7,190 bases of DNA from an uncultured Pseudomonas sp. (GTDB lineage: Bacteria > Pseudomonadota > Gammaproteobacteria > Pseudomonadales > Pseudomonadaceae), in the NCBI RefSeq assembly GCF_946885885.1, contig NZ_CAMPHN010000204.1:1-7190 (forward strand), read 5' to 3'. This document shows positions 1 to 7,188 of the stretch, piece after piece. The notes under the pieces are model-generated. The model did no database searches and was not told the DNA's origin. It saw nothing but the letters and a program-made list of their open reading frames with translations. Position 1 is the stretch's first letter, and every line of letters begins with the position of its first letter. Made by a program: the position numbers and the translations under genes.

Positions 1-1023
1 CACGTGTTCTTCACCGGTTCCGGCTCCGAAGGCAACGACACCATGTTGCGCATGGTCCGCCATTACTGGGCGATCAAGGGCCAGCCGAATAAGAAAGTCA
101 TCATCAGCCGGGTCAACGGCTACCACGGTTCGACCGTGGCCGGCGCCAGCCTGGGCGGCATGACGTACATGCACGAACAAGGCGATCTGCCGATCCCCGG
201 CATCGTGCACATCCCCCAGCCCTACTGGTACGGCGAAGGCGGCGATATGACGCCGGAAGCGTTCGGCATCTGGGCGGCGGACCAGTTGGAGAAGAAAATT
301 CTCGAAGTCGGCGAAGAGAATGTCGCCGCCTTTATCGCCGAGCCGATTCAGGGCGCGGGCGGGGTGGTCATCCCGCCGGACAGCTACTGGCCGCGAATCC
401 GCGAGATCCTCGCCAAGTACGACATTCTGTTCATCGCCGACGAGGTGATCTGCGGATTCGGCCGCACCGGCGAATGGTTCGGCAGCGATTACTACGGCAA
501 CAAGCCGGACATGATGACCATCGCCAAGGGCCTGACCTCGGGCTATATCCCCATGGGCGGGTTGGTGGTGCGCGACGAAATCGTCGAGGTGCTCAACCAG
601 GGCGGCGATTTCAACCACGGCTTCACTTATTCCGGGCACCCGGTGGCGGCGGCGGTCGCCCTGGAAAACATCCGCATTTTGCGCGAAGAGAAAATTGTCG
701 AGCGGGTCAAGACACAAACGGCACCTTATTTGCAGAAGCGTTTGCGCGAGCTCGCCGAGCATCCGCTGGTGGGCGAAGTGCGTGGTGTGGGCATGCTCGG
801 TGCGATCGAACTGGTGAAGAACAAAGCCACCCGCGAACGTTTCGCCCAAGGAGCGGGCATGATTTGCCGCGGTCACTGCTTTAATAATGGGCTGATCATG
901 CGTGCGGTGAACGACACCATGATCATTTCGCCGCCCTTGGTCATCAGCCAGCCGGAGATCGACGAACTAATTGGCAAAATACGCCTGTGCCTCGATCTGA
1001 CCGCACAAGAGTTGTTGGCTTAA
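1..1023 (+). CDS. spuC: Putrescine-pyruvate aminotransferase, 5' end cut by window (SpuC family)
   Basis: Class III PLP-dependent aminotransferase. By family it moves the amino group of putrescine to pyruvate, giving 4-aminobutanal and alanine in the cytoplasm, the first step of putrescine catabolism. The frame is open from base 1, so the 340 visible residues are the C-terminal part; family members are about 450 residues, so roughly 110 lie upstream. Seen in the fragment: the PLP-phosphate-binding segment [10 protein letters not shown] at residues 5-14, the [11 protein letters not shown] motif with the PLP-ring aspartate at residue 147 (base 439), and the Schiff-base lysine in TIAKG at residue 176 (base 526). 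The tail [12 protein letters not shown] is also typical. The next gene, a polyamine-binding protein, supports putrescine over other diamine or omega-amino-acid substrates. No frameshift is seen. Substrate choice is inferred from similarity and context. Confidence 0.9.
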   Translation, partial: HVFFTGSGSEGNDTMLRMVRHYWAIKGQPNKKVIISRVNGYHGSTVAGASLGGMTYMHEQGDLPIPGIVHIPQPYWYGEGGDMTPEAFGIWAADQLEKKILEVGEENVAAFIAEPIQGAGGVVIPPDSYWPRIREILAKYDILFIADEVICGFGRTGEWFGSDYYGNKPDMMTIAKGLTSGYIPMGGLVVRDEIVEVLNQGGDFNHGFTYSGHPVAAAVALENIRILREEKIVERVKTQTAPYLQKRLRELAEHPLVGEVRGVGMLGAIELVKNKATRERFAQGAGMICRGHCFNNGLIMRAVNDTMIISPPLVISQPEIDELIGKIRLCLDLTAQELLA

Positions 1024-2325
<1,302 letters not shown>

Positions 2326-2344
2326 GACAGAACGAAGCGATCCA

Positions 2345-2372
2345 GGTGCTGGCGGGTAACCCCGTCAGCGCC
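2345..2372 (+). terminator. Strong intercistronic hairpin after potF (not a classic terminator)
   Basis: Bases 2345-2356 pair with 2361-2372 in 12 consecutive pairs (two of them G-U) around the loop TAAC. It starts 20 bases after the potF stop. The sequence after it is CCTAACAAT rather than a T-run, so full intrinsic termination is unlikely. Hairpins at this place in binding-protein operons (known for malE-malF) protect the upstream mRNA or cause partial termination, giving more binding protein than membrane subunits. That role here is inferred. Confidence 0.6.
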
Positions 2373-2397
2373 CTAACAATAAAAAGGAAGCTTACAG

Positions 2398-2439
2398 ATG
2401 TGCCTCAATTCCTCCGGCGGCCCCCCGGCTTCGCCCTGA
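2398..2439 (+). CDS. Putative 13-residue leader peptide upstream of potG
   Basis: The ORF encodes MCLNSSGGPPASP. AGGAAG at 2385-2390 lies seven bases before the ATG, as good a ribosome site as those of the neighbouring genes. The peptide contains Gly-Gly-Pro-Pro and ends in Pro before TGA; consecutive prolines and a C-terminal proline next to a stop codon are known causes of slow translation or slow termination. The stop lies directly before an arm (2440-2448) that can pair with two different partners, so a ribosome held here could change the RNA fold. Expression is not shown by the sequence alone. It could be a chance ORF, or the start of a lost gene; no similarity to a known leader peptide was recognised. 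Confidence 0.4.
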   Translation: MCLNSSGGPPASP

Positions 2440-2443
2440 CGCT

Positions 2444-2479
2444 GCGGGCTGTATCGCTCAGCCGCGAACACCATTTTTT
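2444..2479 (+). terminator. Imperfect hairpin with distal T6 run, possible weak attenuator
   Basis: GCGG (2444-2447) and CTG (2449-2451) pair with CAG (2459-2461) and CCGC (2462-2465), with G2448 bulged and a seven-base loop. A T6 run follows at 2474-2479, eight bases beyond the stem. That spacing is longer than in efficient intrinsic terminators, so any termination would be partial. The left arm overlaps a segment that can pair instead with 2361-2370. Confidence 0.3.
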
Positions 2480-2625
2480 CTATGAATTCGGAGCCTTTTG
2501 GCGGTCTGTCTGACAACCAGAGAAGCCACGGGTACGCATTTTTTTTGCTAGATGTCAGCGTGGGTTAGCTGAGTCAATTCAACCATTTCGAAACGTCCGG
2601 CCGTCGGGGTCGGGCGCTACTTTGC

Positions 2626-2630
2626 GGGAG
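2626..2630 (+). promoter_or_regulatory. Ribosome binding site of potG
   Basis: GGGAG lies seven bases before the ATG at 2638, which favours this start over an in-frame TTG two codons earlier at 2632. Confidence 0.8.
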
Positions 2631-2637
2631 TTTGGTA

Positions 2638-3780
2638 ATGGCAGTTGCATCCAGTGCCTATAAAAAGGTTCTTGAAGGCGATCAGCAACCGAAAGAAGTA
2701 TTGGTCAAGATCGAGCGGGTAACGAAGAAGTTCGACGAAACCGTGGCGGTCGACGACGTATCCCTGACCATCAACAAGGGCGAAATCTTCGCCCTGCTCG
2801 GCGGTTCTGGCTCGGGTAAATCCACCCTGTTGCGCATGCTCGCCGGTTTCGAGCGTCCGACCGAGGGGCGTATCTGGCTCGACGGCCAGGACATCACCGA
2901 TCTGCCGCCCTACGAGCGGCCGATCAACATGATGTTCCAGTCCTATGCGCTGTTCCCGCACATGAGCGTGGCCGACAACATCGCCTTCGGCCTCAAGCAG
3001 GACGGCCTGCCACGTGCCGAGATCGACGCCCGCGTCGATGAAATGCTCAAGCTGGTGCAGATGAGCCAATACGCCAAGCGCAAACCGCATCAGCTTTCCG
3101 GCGGCCAGCGTCAGCGCGTGGCCCTGGCCCGTTCGCTGGCCAAGCGGCCGAAGCTGCTGTTGCTCGACGAGCCGATGGGCGCGCTGGACAAGAAACTGCG
3201 CTCGCAGATGCAGCTTGAACTGGTCGAAATCATCGAGCGGGTCGGCGTGACCTGCGTGATGGTCACCCACGACCAGGAAGAGGCCATGACCATGGCCCAG
3301 CGCATCGCCATCATGCACCTCGGCTGGATCGCCCAGATCGGCAGCCCGGTGGACATCTACGAAACCCCGACCAGCCGTCTGGTCTGCGAATTCATCGGCA
3401 ACGTCAACCTGTTCGAAGGCCAGGTGGTCGAGGACATGGAAGGGCACGCGTTGATCGACAGCCCCGACCTGGAGCGCAATATCTACGTCGGTCACGGCGT
3501 CAGCACCTCGGTGCAGGACAAGAGCATCACCTACGCGATCCGCCCGGAAAAGCTGCTGGTCACCACCGAGCAGCCGACCTGCGAATACAACTGGTCGCGC
3601 GGCACCGTGCACGATATCGCCTACCTGGGCGGCCATTCGGTTTTCCACGTGGAATTGCCGAGCGGCAAGATCGTCCAGTCGTTCGTCGCCAACGCCGAAC
3701 GCCGCGGCGCCCGGCCGACCTGGGACGACCAGGTGTACGTGTGGTGGGAGGATGACAGCGGGGTGGCATTGCGCTCATGA
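2638..3780 (+). CDS. potG: Polyamine ABC transporter ATP-binding protein (PotG/SpuF)
   Basis: Cytoplasmic ATPase that drives polyamine import through PotH-PotI; 380 residues, normal for PotG. The nucleotide-binding domain starts near residue 25 after a polar N-terminal extension. Motifs in order: Walker A GGSGSGKST at 55-63 (Lys61), Q-loop Gln101 in MFQSYALFPH, ABC signature LSGGQ at 153-157, Walker B LLLLDEP with Asp177 and Glu178, D-loop ALD at 182-184, and the switch histidine His211 in MVTHDQEEAM. All catalytic residues are intact. The region from about residue 250 is the TOBE-type regulatory domain typical of PotA/PotG, containing YAIRPEKL. The stop overlaps the potH start as ATGA, so the two are translationally coupled. 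Substrate assignment rests on the flanking potF and spuC. Confidence 0.95.
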   Translation: MAVASSAYKKVLEGDQQPKEVLVKIERVTKKFDETVAVDDVSLTINKGEIFALLGGSGSGKSTLLRMLAGFERPTEGRIWLDGQDITDLPPYERPINMMFQSYALFPHMSVADNIAFGLKQDGLPRAEIDARVDEMLKLVQMSQYAKRKPHQLSGGQRQRVALARSLAKRPKLLLLDEPMGALDKKLRSQMQLELVEIIERVGVTCVMVTHDQEEAMTMAQRIAIMHLGWIAQIGSPVDIYETPTSRLVCEFIGNVNLFEGQVVEDMEGHALIDSPDLERNIYVGHGVSTSVQDKSITYAIRPEKLLVTTEQPTCEYNWSRGTVHDIAYLGGHSVFHVELPSGKIVQSFVANAERRGARPTWDDQVYVWWEDDSGVALRS

Positions 3781-4688
3781 ATATTTCCCGAAGCCTCAGC
3801 CGCCGTTTGCCCAAGGGCCGTCACTTCGTTATCGGGGTGCCATTCCTCTGGTTATTCCTGTTCTTTCTGCTGCCGTTCGTCATCGTCCTGAAGATCAGCT
3901 TCGCCGAAGCCGCCGTGGCCATTCCGCCCTACACCGATGTGTACACCTGGGTGGAAGGCAAGCTGTCGGTGGTGATCAACCTTGGCAATTACATCTTCCT
4001 CAGCGAGGACGACCTGTACCTGTCCGCCTACCTCGGCTCGTTGAAGATGGCCCTGGTCAGCACCCTGTTGTGCCTGCTGATCGGCTACCCGATGGCCTAC
4101 GCCATCGCCCGCGCCGACAAGGAAATGCAGACCGTGTTCCTGTTGCTGATCATGATGCCGACCTGGACCGCGATCCTGATCCGCGTCTACGCCTGGATGG
4201 GGATCCTCAGCAACAATGGCCTGCTCAACGGCTTTTTGCAGAGCATCGGCCTGATCGACGAACCGCTGCAGATCCTCAACACCAACCTCGCGGTCTATAT
4301 CGGCGTGGTCTATTCCTACCTGCCGTTTATGATCCTGCCGCTGTTCGCCAACCTGGTGAAGCACGACCCGAGCCTGCTGGAAGCCGCATCGGACTTGGGC
4401 TCGAGCACCTTCAACAGCTTCTGGAAGATCACCGTGCCGCTGTCGAAGAACGGCATCATCGCCGGCTGCATGCTGGTGTTCATTCCGGTGGTCGGCGAGT
4501 TTGTCATACCCGAACTGCTCGGTGGTCCGGAGACGCTGATGATCGGCAAAGTGCTCTGGCAGGAATTTTTCAACAACCGCGACTGGCCGGTGGCGTCCGC
4601 CCTGGCGGTGGTGATGCTGGCGATCCTGATCGTGCCGATTATTTTGTTTAACCGTAACCAAGCGAAAGAAATGGAGGGCCGAGCATGA
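3777..4688 (+). CDS. potH: Polyamine ABC transporter permease (PotH/SpuG)
   Basis: Inner-membrane permease, 303 residues, pairing with PotI to form the transport path. About six hydrophobic segments are visible, near residues 20-42, 88-111, 118-141, 171-192, 225-245 and 271-291. The permease EAA loop that docks on the ATPase is LEAASDLG (Glu202-Ala203-Ala204, Gly208), followed by ITVPLS. The start overlaps the potG stop (ATGA at 3777-3780) and has no strong ribosome site of its own, so translation probably depends on potG. The last 18 residues (VPIILFNRNQAKEMEGRA, 286-303) are repeated in diverged form just downstream. Their codons (ATT ATT TTG TTT and so on) are poorer in G/C third positions than the rest of the gene, which hints that the tail has another origin. 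Confidence 0.95.
   Translation: MNISRSLSRRLPKGRHFVIGVPFLWLFLFFLLPFVIVLKISFAEAAVAIPPYTDVYTWVEGKLSVVINLGNYIFLSEDDLYLSAYLGSLKMALVSTLLCLLIGYPMAYAIARADKEMQTVFLLLIMMPTWTAILIRVYAWMGILSNNGLLNGFLQSIGLIDEPLQILNTNLAVYIGVVYSYLPFMILPLFANLVKHDPSLLEAASDLGSSTFNSFWKITVPLSKNGIIAGCMLVFIPVVGEFVIPELLGGPETLMIGKVLWQEFFNNRDWPVASALAVVMLAILIVPIILFNRNQAKEMEGRA
4632..4688 (+). repeat. potH 3' tail, copy 1 of a diverged tandem duplication
   Basis: Codons 286-303 and the stop of potH. The same peptide ending (VPIILFNR, then AKEMEGRA and stop) recurs at 4706-4774. Over the 17 aligned codons (stop included) 44 of 51 bases match, and all seven differences are silent. Copy 1 has 12 fewer bases in the middle (NQ instead of LPTQSS). 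Confidence 0.9.
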
Positions 4689-4774
4689 TCAGTTCCTCGC
4701 TAAGCGTGCCGATCATTCTGTTCAACCGGCTTCCAACCCAGAGCTCAGCAAAAGAGATGGAGGGTCGAGCATGA
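4685..4774 (+). CDS. 29-codon mini-ORF carrying a second copy of the PotH C-terminus
   Basis: The ORF starts at the ATG inside the ATGA that ends potH, and stops in the ATGA that starts potI, so it is joined to both neighbours by four-base overlaps. GGAGGG at 4673-4678, inside the potH codons for MEG, lies six bases before the ATG. The peptide begins MISSSLS, continues with VPIILFNR (residues 8-15) like PotH, then LPTQSS, and ends AKEMEGRA like PotH. It is too short to be a permease on its own. The likeliest reading is a recombination scar: the end of an older potH allele left behind a replacing allele. It keeps the ribosome site and overlap that potI needs, so it may serve as a translated bridge. 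Any function of the peptide itself is unknown. Confidence 0.6.
   Translation: MISSSLSVPIILFNRLPTQSSAKEMEGRA
4706..4774 (+). repeat. potH 3' tail, copy 2 of a diverged tandem duplication
   Basis: Second copy of the end of potH, within the mini-ORF. Its codons (ATC, CTG, TTC, CGG) match the G/C third-position preference of the surrounding operon better than copy 1, so it may be the resident sequence. It carries LPTQSS where copy 1 has NQ. Confidence 0.85.
4759..4764 (+). promoter_or_regulatory. Ribosome binding site of potI inside the duplicated tail
   Basis: GGAGGG lies six bases before the potI ATG at 4771. The same GGAGGG at 4673-4678 stands six bases before the mini-ORF ATG, so the duplication carries a complete start signal encoded by the codons for Met-Glu-Gly. 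Confidence 0.8.
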
Positions 4775-5670
4775 GCAAGTACCGTTTTTCAACCCTCATG
4801 CTGTGGGCCGGACTGACCTTTATCTACCTGCCGATGCTGATCCTGGTGATCTACTCGTTCAACGGCTCGCGGCTGGTCACGGTGTGGGGCGGCTGGTCGC
4901 TGAAGTGGTACATCGGCCTGCTCGACAACACGCAGCTGATGAGTGCGGTGATGCGCTCCCTGGAGATTGCTTGCTACACCGCGGTTGCCGCGGTGGCGCT
5001 GGGCACCATGGCGGCCTTCGTGCTGACCCGGGTGACCCGCTTCAAGGGGCGCACGCTGTTCGGTGGTCTGGTCACCGCGCCGCTGGTGATGCCCGAAGTG
5101 ATCACCGGTCTGTCGCTGTTGCTGCTGTTCGTGGCCATGGCGCAATTGATCGGCTGGCCCGCCGAGCGCGGCGTGCTGACCATCTGGATCGCCCACACCA
5201 CCTTCTGCGCCGCCTACGTGTCGGTGGTGGTGTCGGCACGCCTGCGCGAGCTGGACATGTCCATCGAGGAGGCGGCCATGGACCTGGGCGCCAAGCCCTG
5301 GAAGGTGTTCTTCCTGATCACCATCCCGATGATCGCGCCGTCGCTGGCGGCTGGCGGGATGATGTCCTTCGCCTTGTCGCTCGATGATCTGGTGCTCGCC
5401 AGCTTCGTTTCCGGGCCGGGCTCCACCACTTTGCCGATGGAAGTCTTCTCCGCCGTGCGCATGGGGGTGAAGCCTGAGATCAACGCGGTGGCCAGCCTGA
5501 TCCTGCTCTCGGTGTCGCTGATCACCTTCCTGATCTGGTTCTTCGCCCGCCGCACCGAAGAGGCGCGCAAGAAAGCCATCCAGCAAGCCATGGACGAAAG
5601 CACCGGGGCCAACCTGCAGAACGGCCCCGACAGCCGCCGCGATCCGTCGCAGCGGCACGCCCCGGCCTAA
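4771..5670 (+). CDS. potI: Polyamine ABC transporter permease (PotI/SpuH)
   Basis: Second inner-membrane permease of the polyamine importer, 299 residues, partner of PotH. Hydrophobic segments lie near residues 8-30, 64-87, 96-125, 133-156, 183-206 and 236-261. The EAA loop contacting PotG reads IEEAAMDLG (Glu167-Ala168-Ala169, Gly173), followed by ITIPMIAPSL. The residues from 259 on form a hydrophilic, charged, probably cytoplasmic tail of about 40 residues rich in Arg, Gln and Ser, of low complexity and unlikely to be needed for transport. The start is well supported: GGAGGG six bases upstream and an ATGA overlap with the preceding mini-ORF. It is the last gene of the + strand operon and is followed by REP-like hairpins. 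Confidence 0.95.
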   Translation: MSKYRFSTLMLWAGLTFIYLPMLILVIYSFNGSRLVTVWGGWSLKWYIGLLDNTQLMSAVMRSLEIACYTAVAAVALGTMAAFVLTRVTRFKGRTLFGGLVTAPLVMPEVITGLSLLLLFVAMAQLIGWPAERGVLTIWIAHTTFCAAYVSVVVSARLRELDMSIEEAAMDLGAKPWKVFFLITIPMIAPSLAAGGMMSFALSLDDLVLASFVSGPGSTTLPMEVFSAVRMGVKPEINAVASLILLSVSLITFLIWFFARRTEEARKKAIQQAMDESTGANLQNGPDSRRDPSQRHAPA

Positions 5671-5681
5671 CCGCCGGGTAG

Positions 5682-5708
5682 GGCGGACATGCCGCAGGCT
5701 TGTCCGCC
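5682..5708. repeat. REP-like hairpin after potI
   Basis: GGCGGACA (5682-5689) pairs perfectly with TGTCCGCC (5701-5708). Inside it GCC (5691-5693) pairs with GGC (5697-5699) around GCA, giving 11 pairs with one mismatch. It begins 12 bases after the potI stop. The GGCGGACA/TGTCCGCC core is familiar from intergenic repeats in Pseudomonas-group genomes; I cannot count copies here. It may protect the 3' end of the mRNA or help end transcription. A further palindrome, CCAGCGCTGG, lies at 5718-5727. Confidence 0.6.
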
Positions 5709-5750
5709 AGCTTGGCGCCAGCGCTGGACAAGGCGTCGCCATCGGCTCTT

Positions 5751-5816
5751 GTAGCCAGGATGCAATCCGGGGAAGGTTTAACAGCTGACACCGCTCCCGG
5801 ATTGCATCCGGGCTAC
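5751..5816. repeat. Long inverted repeat between convergent genes (REP-like)
   Basis: The arms 5751-5771 and 5796-5816 are 21 bases each and complementary except for one position (A5757 against G5810), with a 24-base loop. The core is GGATGCAATCCGGG and its complement CCCGGATTGCATCC. Elements with this core are common between genes in Pseudomonas and related gamma-proteobacteria. Lying between the ends of potI (+) and the esterase gene (-), it could stop or stabilise transcripts from both sides, although neither side has a T-run. Confidence 0.75.
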
Positions 5817-5851
5817 CAGAGGTGCCGCTGGGAGAGAATCGACACCGGCGT

Positions 5852-6814
5852 TTAGCGTCTTACCTGTGCCTGAAAAAACCGCCAAATGACATCCGTCGCG
5901 TTCAGCGCCGAACTGGGCGTGTCGCCCCTGCGACTTCCCGGCTGTCCGCCCGGCCAGGCATGGCCGTTATCCTTGAGCAGATACAGCTCGACTGCCCCAT
6001 TGGGCGCACAGGTGTAGCGCCACAGCAAATAGCGACCATGATCCTGTTGCGCCGGAGTCGCGGCGCAGGCGTTCGCCTTCGCCCAGAATGTTGCCTGTAC
6101 CAGCGCCGGCTTGGTGGGTGTGCCGTCCCAGGCATCGGCAACACGCCCGCCAGGCGGGCCGCCGAGATGGGGTACGGCTTTGTCGAGCATGCCGTTGATC
6201 ATCAGCGTCGGCACCGGACCGCGCGGCTGCGGCTCGTCGCCGAACAGGGTCGCGACTACCGGCGCGATGGCGGCGACTTTGCGCGACAGTTCGATGCCGA
6301 GTCGGTGACTCATGATCCCGCCGTTGGACATGCCGGTTATATAGACCCGTTGCGGATCCACCGGATAATCCTCGATCAGGCGGTCGATCAGCGCGCCTAT
6401 AAAGGCCACATCGTCGACGTTCCGGTGCATCGCATAGCCACAACAATGGCCGGCATTCCAGGTCAGGAGTTTGCCCGCGAAGCGGCCGCTGCCTTCGGGG
6501 TAAGCGACGATAAAGCCCTCCTTTCTGGCCTTCTCGGTGAAGCCGGACATCTTCTCGGCATTGAACGCATTACCGCCGCCGCCATGCAGCATCAGCACCA
6601 GGGCCACGCGCTGCGTTGCCTGCGCCGGCAGGTGCGCGGCACGCACCACATAGCTGCGCTCGTTGCCGTCGACCCTGAGGGTTTGCCGCGCTTGCGGCGC
6701 ATTGAGGTCGGCGCGGGCCGGGGCTGCCGATGCCACGAACAGACCCGCCAGCGCCAAGGTCAATACCAGCCATCCGCTGCTGCGCGGGGCTTTTCTGTCG
6801 CGGTAAGCGGTCAT
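5852..6814 (-). CDS. Secreted LpqC-family esterase/depolymerase (alpha/beta hydrolase, CE1-like)
   Basis: A 320-residue alpha/beta hydrolase of the family that includes polyhydroxybutyrate depolymerases, feruloyl and acetylxylan esterases and LpqC proteins. Residues 1-35 are a signal peptide with a basic start, a hydrophobic stretch at 15-31 and probable cleavage after ARA. Visible features: oxyanion-type HGGGG at 77-81, nucleophile Ser163 in GMSNGG, Asp211 in NGMLDKAVP and His285 in NGHAWPGG, a complete triad. WNAGHCCG contains adjacent Cys124-Cys125, and Cys250 and Cys269 could make disulfides, fitting an exported protein. There is no separate substrate-binding domain, so the true ester substrate cannot be read from sequence. 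The start overlaps the stop of the upstream TfoX-domain gene (ATGA on the - strand, 6814-6811). No strong ribosome site is seen, so coupling is likely. Confidence 0.88.
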   Translation of the reverse strand: MTAYRDRKAPRSSGWLVLTLALAGLFVASAAPARADLNAPQARQTLRVDGNERSYVVRAAHLPAQATQRVALVLMLHGGGGNAFNAEKMSGFTEKARKEGFIVAYPEGSGRFAGKLLTWNAGHCCGYAMHRNVDDVAFIGALIDRLIEDYPVDPQRVYITGMSNGGIMSHRLGIELSRKVAAIAPVVATLFGDEPQPRGPVPTLMINGMLDKAVPHLGGPPGGRVADAWDGTPTKPALVQATFWAKANACAATPAQQDHGRYLLWRYTCAPNGAVELYLLKDNGHAWPGGQPGSRRGDTPSSALNATDVIWRFFQAQVRR

Positions 6815-7188
6815 GATTGAAGCCTGCTGGTGCGGCGGCGAGGTTGCGCCGCCTTGTTCTGCTTGCTAGGCAGCGAGGCGGCATATTCGAGCGCCCGATC
6901 GAGCCATTGACGCAGGCGCTCTTGGGCATCGTCGGCGGTTTGATCGACATAGACGAAGCCGGTCAGCGCCTTGCCGGTAAAGTCCATCTTCCGCGCATCG
7001 GGTTCTTCGAGTGCCTGCGAATAAGCATCGGGCCCCACGCGCAGCATCAGGTCGGTACCCGAAACGCCGCAGCACATGTTGCCCCTGACCATAAAGGCCA
7101 GGCCGCCGAACATCTTTTTTTCGACGACTCTGTCCTGGCCCGCGAGCGCCGTTCTCACCCGCTCGGCTATTCCTTCGTCGTAGCTCAT
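6811..7188 (-). CDS. Small TfoX/Sxy N-terminal-domain protein
   Basis: A 125-residue protein made of the TfoX N-terminal domain alone. Typical family features are KKMFGGLAFMVRG near residues 24-36, MCCGV at 38-42, MLRVGP at 48-53, and MDFTG followed by GFVYV at 68-81. A basic, Gln/Arg-rich tail follows from residue 109. The C-terminal TfoX domain of the competence activator Sxy/TfoX is absent, as in most short members of this family, so a role in competence should not be assumed; the function is unknown. The start ATG (7188-7186) fits the family N-terminus MSYDEG, but its ribosome site and promoter lie beyond the window. Its stop overlaps the esterase start by four bases, suggesting one transcript. 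Confidence 0.85.
   Translation of the reverse strand: MSYDEGIAERVRTALAGQDRVVEKKMFGGLAFMVRGNMCCGVSGTDLMLRVGPDAYSQALEEPDARKMDFTGKALTGFVYVDQTADDAQERLRQWLDRALEYAASLPSKQNKAAQPRRRTSRLQS

Larger units (their letters stand above)
2326..2637. other. Structured 312-base gap between potF and potG
   Basis: This gap sits where P. aeruginosa carries spuE. In order it holds a 12-bp hairpin (2345-2372), a ribosome site and 13-codon ORF (2385-2439), a second imperfect hairpin (2444-2465) with a T6 run at 2474-2479, a weak interrupted inverted repeat (TGGC/TCTG at 2499-2508 against CAGA/GCCA at 2518-2528), a T8 run at 2539-2546, and the potG ribosome site. I could not recognise any remnant of a second binding protein: all frames are broken and no signal-peptide-like segment is seen. 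An ATG at 2482 opens 28 codons but has no ribosome site. No convincing promoter was found. Confidence 0.6.

Noticed and set aside
2510..2538. Sigma-70 promoter from CTGACA and TACGCA with a 17-base spacer
   Set aside because: The -35 element is fair, but the -10 element matches the consensus poorly, so there is not enough to call a promoter.
2530..2548. Sigma-54 promoter suggested by GGG and TTGC before potG
   Set aside because: The GG and GC elements are 14 bases apart instead of 10, so the spacing does not fit.
2482..2568. 28-codon ORF beginning MNSEPFGG in the potF-potG gap
   Set aside because: No ribosome site is present upstream (the preceding bases are a T6 run), and it reads through the T8 tract.
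2632..2637. TTG start for potG two codons before the ATG
   Set aside because: The GGGAG ribosome site is seven bases from the ATG at 2638 and only one base from the TTG.
5822..6820. 332-codon + strand ORF opposite the esterase gene
   Set aside because: It is antisense to an LpqC-family gene with a complete triad and signal peptide. The product is Arg/Gly/Ala-rich with no recognisable motif, as expected for a GC-rich shadow frame.
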